From PALSA-1335 sp965231025 (lineage in GTDB: Bacteria > Patescibacteriota > Gracilibacteria > UBA1369), in assembly GCA_965231025.1 (NCBI GenBank), contig OZ246407.1, forward strand, positions 186,001-250,000: a DNA stretch of 64,000 bases. The letters are read 5' to 3'. The position numbers were made by a program, and so were the translations under genes. Each line of letters begins with the position of its first letter. The stretch's first letter is position 1. Below, piece by piece: positions 62,701 through 64,000 of the stretch. The notes beneath the pieces are model-generated. The model was not told the DNA's origin, searched no databases, and saw only the letters and a program-made list of their open reading frames with translations.

Positions 62701-64000
62701 CTGTACAGTTTGATGATATCGGTGAACCCCTCGGTTCCCGGATTGACGTCGGTGAAAATTGCGGTATTCCCCGGCTTGATCGGGTCGACGCCCTTGATGA
62801 GATCCTGTCCGTCTTTTGTCAGATTCCCGTTGGTGTCGGGATTTTTATACGCGGTCTTCAAAATGATCTCCTCCATGTTGTTGAGCCCGTCCGCGTCGGT
62901 GTCAGGGATCGGCCTCCCCGTCTGTTGAGTCGCAGCTTGCGTCTCCGCATGTGCGGGAGTTGAGGCGATATGCAACAGTTTTTCGCCGAGCATCGAGGCG
63001 ATTCCACCGGAAATCGTGGTCATCCCCTGTTTTTCAAGCACGCCCTGGAAAGCGACGAGGTTGAAGCTTTCAAAATCACCCTCAGGGGAAAGAACCGTAA
63101 TCTTGGGATATTTCGCGGCAAGATAAATGTTGAAAAGTTCCTTGCCGGTGCCGCCGGTAATCTGGAAAATGACAGGGCCCGCGCCGCTGGAAGGAGTCTG
63201 AATTTGGAAACCATAGGCGGAATCGATATAAATATTTCCGTACGTGTCCACGAGACCGATCTTCAATTTGTCAGGACCTTTCTGTTCGTAAAGATAGACA
63301 CCGTCCGGATTTGAAGCGTTGTCCGCGCCGGCCTTTTCTGCGGTGTAGGCGTCGCCCGGCAATGCATCCTGAACGTGCGTGCCTTCAAGAGTTTTATAAG
63401 AGGAAGAATAATCCGCGCTACCGTCATCAACGACGACAGGCTTCACTTTATCCACCACAAAGAACACGCTCGCCACCACGGTACCGGAAGATTTTTCCTG
63501 GACCGTAACTCTTGCAGCCTTATCCGCTTTTGAAGGGAAAGATGCGAGCTGGTAGTTATTGTCCTTGATGGTGATCATCCCGGTCAGGCCGTCAATTTCC
63601 GCGATCACATTTCCGTCGCCGTCCTTGACGATAAATCCGGCACCTTCACCTTTGGCAAACGGAGATTCCCCGGATTTTGTGTACGTCAGGAGACGGATGT
63701 GGTGTTTCGTCGAAGTCAGCGTCAGGGTGTTGGACGTCAGTGAAGCTTTTGAAGGGCTGAGCGCCTTCACCGTGAACAGGCCTTCTTCATTTGTCGACTG
63801 GAGAGTGATCTTCGCGACACCCCTGTTCAGGGCGATTGGATGGGTGGAAGTTGCGGTGGCAAAATCTTTTCCATCAACTTTTTGAATACTCACGTCCACA
63901 AGCGTTCCATTATCGCCGGTCTGAACTTCGTTGGTCGCTGAAAGCCCTTCGATCGTGATCACCAAAGTATCCGCGGCCCCGGCCTTGAGAACATTTTTAC
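50748..64000 (-). CDS. Giant secreted modular protein with two SLH + TSP3 blocks (N-terminus outside window)
   Basis: At least 4416 residues; the frame is open through base 64000. From the visible N-terminus: Ig-like beta-domains (64000-63000); first SLH block (about 62780-62080, ILKGYPDGSFQPNRAMTREE); thrombospondin-type-3 calcium repeats (62080-61560, DTDGGGVNDGDEV); more Ig-like domains (61500-60150); FG-GAP/VCBS-like repeats (59130-58620, TGDFNKDGLEDLVIASQ); a DUF11-like domain (about 58300-57950); a hydrophobic Gly/Cys stretch (57560-57070); Trp/Cys-containing helices (57070-56220); a proline-spaced rod (56200-55900, LPDPPELPELPDLPPLP); helices (to 54900); FN3-, FecR- and PKD-like beta-domains (54650-53100); then TSP3, a second SLH block (52120-51500) and TSP3 repeats to 50960. 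No membrane helix is evident at the C-terminus. Probably an S-layer-bound surface fibre or scaffold. Confidence 0.9.
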   Translation of the reverse strand, partial: KNVLKAGAADTLVITIEGLSATNEVQTGDNGTLVDVSIQKVDGKDFATATSTHPIALNRGVAKITLQSTNEEGLFTVKALSPSKASLTSNTLTLTSTKHHIRLLTYTKSGESPFAKGEGAGFIVKDGDGNVIAEIDGLTGMITIKDNNYQLASFPSKADKAARVTVQEKSSGTVVASVFFVVDKVKPVVVDDGSADYSSSYKTLEGTHVQDALPGDAYTAEKAGADNASNPDGVYLYEQKGPDKLKIGLVDTYGNIYIDSAYGFQIQTPSSGAGPVIFQITGGTGKELFNIYLAAKYPKITVLSPEGDFESFNLVAFQGVLEKQGMTTISGGIASMLGEKLLHIASTPAHAETQAATQQTGRPIPDTDADGLNNMEEIILKTAYKNPDTNGNLTKDGQDLIKGVDPIKPGNTAIFTDVNPGTEGFTDIIKLYRRGILKGYPDGSFQPNRAMTREEFTKIDLGSICIVCEQFRNSVKKAIDLIYQPRPFPDKNITPDLLYCVKESKNRNIVSGYGSGPQAGYFVPQANISRAEAIKNILETVRQQNSTSVVISNEPTEGKPWYYNYILTAQKEKLFPRGRSNEIDTLDAAAFKIWFDKELQNPASTFVAWLNRHITRVEFAMITSRLLDKADCYGEDQDGDGLPDNYEKYFFGTDLADADTDHGGVHDGDEVGSGTDPLNKEDDKKLMDTDKDGLTDAEEPTYGTKFDVADTDGGGVNDGDEVKRGTQPLDPKDDHLYDGDHDGMPDEWEDANKLNSHDASDANQDPDGDGLINLQEYQHGTDPNIADTDGGGVNDGDEVLRGTDPLNKEDDKKILMGVEGGYAVGKDVVENFAYTTPEGSVPKSTYQLDYIDDMPADAKATLVLRAEVLDDKDDIDKSVDKVDLNFKVSLKNTGNYAVIDPTTVKVKQGVAETVLTSTTKAGEYIVSAELKGKSIPIDDHSVFVTPLPPADVVIDADSPTIKSGGLSNTMVRARLVDINGNLANNASYRMSFAVEGPGTLDASKDEDKDMEGIQMTSVTGTYDLLLTSHADPGAIKVIGTYLPEPESLLDEVNGTQQATQESAAPVVDGNATVKSRNDLKLLIKAEKDSIPSDYTTLNPIGVNVVDASNNLVIDFNGTAKFTLNNPTLGQFASSPEQAVSSGIAKAIFQSSNLAGKAEVSVTVSGFDPVTTTITTLPKAPKKIVLEKSRETIESDTSSTVDIVAKLYDTDDNFVYNDSSTILTFKLTDATKPFATFDGSTTVKATNGEAHITVRGTAKSGPINVVAKGTGLVTASTKLESIRVFRAQQLKDLAPRTLFAALLGSDYGNVFDENYLGGWFVFSGTTQSSTSLLNSPKPNLKLANVDANGKIDIFDTTSLGARIIPGNAPTVSNRIVLTNLETSEDLAEVFTVYKPVPQTKVSILDEGQTISESQEGLWIQNIAKTDDYSIQPVSDGAAVVKGGNEKVRIYNSGSIKIVDNDFKLEMLPSEGMKYLSMQLNDNGQEVAQITAVANVSSNVVYLEPDYTVAASLDTGTYIHMLTNKEQYRAEKSFSGNSSANPRGMAITDMTQEMGKAQAPGFHYISLEASPSEPGIGFQGDNKFMLLFAAGNSVGEANLPYSSEIGVVLGDPTVRINNKINVSATGYTKDIGKEIYFGDVVIQEVTSMDYNGDQLKDLLVAYKDGKIRLLQNNRANPRFEDRGIFLNFPNGIISMTTGDFNKDGLEDLVIASQDSCRQGEVCINEYENHHGNFVLKYLPLQPFTDKNRVFMIRSGDMNNDGWTDLVTSDDTGTIRVFYNNKGSFSGPDGQPQTGQYIGSLGLHIDNTANLKTEVLVAYDGMPVNDPTKTEDDQYFVDVPVTKNQNDLTAAEKLKLGIDPSSAASPILTGTQAAALAGLESGAGGAATVTKPEAVAQVPSPFVYLDASPSLITSEKRAKDTTQPLNVLARGDVIEYSIILKNSSANDLKHFMVNEVFPSNMTVDTSSIVCTDCGTETIQLQETGQSTRPYVITGFTVPKGKTRTITYTAKVGDTPRVKITIGKNLTSGLPGNAYPMIAASPDRNTSGRMTYYYATSVDSGTKVVNYQSYTTPPPAPATVPEPVDKTLSKGFPPKNSDFVDLDGDDVPDNVANLQQQLTQGDTDGDGLPNAYDDLKGGLTAVADGLQGIIGALTCTQGCIPMPINFAFLAPGAINVLGIPSGFDPGTPIFCWGVPPLIFIGAGPMCYGSLAGRIYLSPTLTASLGMGICLGPYLAGACFAFKLPIDLIPAGLCDAIQGAVDGAMASANNFIGGASNSAMSQSGETADSSGRSSTGGMSGSTTLGNYQYKASVSTNFRIPSFPAVITKWIEDQTNEIVNKLSDLPDFYFIYPDPTSIVGSFVPQEGARQTGSSEQNKALEFPSFSSKPLQIDKVNVKSVLSAPGKLLSFLNSIPLIQIQAQEIAIKIPALTAAEIAKLKADAQQWIEDERNEVNRTLQVWSCGYIQLNQDWGVEKAENASASPYQTMCDKLIVDMSKLKEGIEKNISALQKYLELPRKILAWKNVAAKYIYQIICYLDAIMQFTGGYIKKQTTRIMAWLNMIKQIKQLLETWKALIDIIVDYQASCDRCSSSRLTLLELILKIFAAIPSPPIIPFPKLPDVYLDVSQIQIGLKILWPDIKFVPERILLPKIPRITLPDLPTLTIHLPAIPVLPDPPELPELPDLPPLPLPTLPDIPPPPKIPSLPAEIKIVIDILKLIIKILCLIRKGLIPIPELSLKSHIEQLTERPLTPLIPLDLLLKLQIPPIQYAYVDRIEIKTILNLQLDFSPVYALVQGIADVWNGIGTDLVQKLNKAMKDASKAAEAVTSKASTGPGGDSGNVDVNLGSSLLRLRASQTDGAKQNDATRLLADDSQTLTDVMGLDVQKIAPPDIQSLLTDLKNNDSLLGNYLAAYEKAAKDLENVATEYAKNNQSVQQDIHLVATQRYLAQDDPLLNQSLDDIKARIPMEDQPEYEGQKYIAELRNALIAYSDEGTSLMNTLGTSADPDRTARVLAQSHTLSDYLPKETSQDSGRYYASGPSSDVTDAPKGSVAVAASLANETFQSFVDGMKDHFNKRLPLLADSGSLPDVPVSPGSDGLKVQPKGIYILNPALGVNERLIEYTAEADSPSQLLFMDVDNDGDDEVIYSYGSNIYLKENYNKPHPATYAGFVPKSKPLNDIIPAGVAVNGFVSNYTNNKTVDMNWKASTDADTSGYLITYKLVPDAFIQNVSPIVHKVAVIQQPDASGAPQAKVVVMKGTYTLNGAVPTDDLAKSGAAITTAADSEVVVDFGSQGKIVVPANSKVKVPILTTSYITSQDVTGDVYFDGAQRTIVLSGGAGVNVVAGQTVHSLEAASLVLSVEGTAQAQYDLPANTLFTIPKDTVGEVNIKLANGIVEVIDPTKTVSYQKLVNGLLLDFDTKLTSSGGSARFALGDGSYTRVQQGEDMLLKKLETPANPGITFKIPNGFYYAKIQAFNHLGSLGTASDIQLMAPSVCADKQGPLPNGGPAERTTYIFKALTIDSAKSFDTNGAIIAYFIDTDLETDSDKDGDPTNDKNVGHDRNVSEDFDGDGITNNDLDDPVFKLGPYQDLNDRKVMLNVVDESLNRSQQEITIHVVVPGIELNQETAAGGTAKGNLDVKESDIPVGIIRDRGGVITKLTTKTANEKGKYFTDDQGKFLVGDFNLKDTIVIKNDKGEIIGEIDPKTGRIILKDPNYEIEVLPAEAPLLPTRIVVKQKSDGKVISTLFLVPDLNTDTTIDSADLPYNKNTTALFKGVHSKDTNGFDDFEFRKIPTDNPNFPGSTEIVDTTTKKRAAILDTGGNFYKYDDRLSLRLQDASDLSDPLVVEILFTKDASTPPVVIGEFFIAVHSDNGVQILPEEKFKVFVKGAKVKGPLYDSDNDGIPDEWEIIHGLNPNDITDAQKDSDGDGLTNLEEYRAGSNPLNPDSNGDGIPDGLQLSLGRDPSKAASLPFSDVNADNPYFQSIYNMFQRRILEGIPSGSNVVLGSGVSIPRAEFADIMLKIFCIIPRKEAYESPSLFTDIPHIQGKLPWYYAITKEAAFQGFITGYKAEIDPVTGKTPFKPEANITRAEAVKVVLEALQRKGVIDMGTVPLTEPYYTPYIQIAQDLTPYLKDKTRVRKAFIITTEEAMKPQEILTRGGFIAMADRVLTTYDCSLVDDDGDGMPSFWELKNGLNPHDPRDANFDPDGDGLTNLEEYKHGTDPHNPDTDNGGVRDGDEVKKATNPLNPTDDPFDKDGDGLPDKDEIKIYGTDPNNKDTDGGGVNDGDEVLINNSDPLKPNDDDDFDGDGLSDYDEQNIYGTEWQNPDTDGGGINDGTEVGRGTDPLLNGDDLIDPRKDLGEGIYVIQPECLTCPCPSSIDHTADIIPGDKLFGVISNDDNSQIFSKSNVVEITAIPEQNPVTAE

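Noticed and set aside
1..64000. tRNA, rRNA, tmRNA, RNase P or SRP RNA genes
   Set aside because: I looked for T-loop GGTTCRANTCC motifs and for the conserved hallmarks of the other RNAs on both strands and found none.

Overview
The window looks like a chromosome segment of a Patescibacteria/CPR bacterium, most likely of the Peregrinibacteria type. This rests on gene content only, because there is no rRNA, tRNA or tmRNA here. Supporting points are several S-layer-homology (SLH) proteins, very large secreted modular proteins, a VirB6-like membrane protein beside large helical proteins, a threonyl-tRNA synthetase without its TGS domain, and a standard genetic code. TGA ends many genes, which argues against the UGA=Gly code of Gracilibacteria/Absconditabacteria. 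Most genes lack a Shine-Dalgarno sequence and are instead preceded by A-rich leaders.

Layout. 1-7570 (+): a truncated Pro/Gly-rich membrane protein, a VirB6/TrbL-like polytopic protein, and a 1211-residue charged helical protein behind its own promoter and a long structured leader. 7571-8113: non-coding apart from one possible small ORF and the atp terminator. 8114-14845 (-): a complete F1Fo ATP synthase operon, atpBEFHAGDC, with an O-antigen-ligase-family gene upstream on the same strand (14916-16709). 16814-25554 (+): a surface operon of three related secreted proteins, a membrane-tethered linker protein, a CAP-domain protein and a polytopic membrane protein. 25556-29830 (-): a four-gene signalling operon of response regulator, two membrane proteins with extracytoplasmic Ig-like domains, and a CHASE4-PAS histidine kinase. 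It diverges from two tandem SLH genes (29950-32009). 32012-33439 (-): a RelA/SpoT-fold-like protein.

33516-33726 (+) is a compact transcription unit with a consensus promoter and strong terminator, encoding either a 32-residue peptide or a small RNA. It is followed by a roughly 1.9 kb GC-rich island (about 33740-35640). The island holds two orphan small ORFs with foreign codon use, each preceded by the same nested-hairpin element, a second small hairpin and a Shine-Dalgarno.

35653-45163 is housekeeping: thrS (-), then a helical protein, recF, a PrsW-type membrane protease, uvrA and a transglutaminase-like/TPR-like protein (+). An unusually structured gap lies before uvrA and contains a possible ~50-nt RNA. 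45164-46428 is a very AT-rich stretch with a repeated box, an excisionase-type HTH gene, a zinc-ribbon miniprotein and a bidirectional terminator.

46441-64000 (-) is one operon. A giant secreted protein (at least 4416 residues, N-terminus outside the window) carries two SLH plus thrombospondin-type-3 blocks, Ig-like, FG-GAP-like and proline-rod segments. It is followed by four small, exported, cysteine-rich proteins with gaps of 1 to 41 bases. This is the best candidate for an uncharacterised cell-surface system in the window. The surface operon at 16.8-25.5 kb and the signalling operon beside it suggest that much of this segment is devoted to building and sensing the cell envelope.
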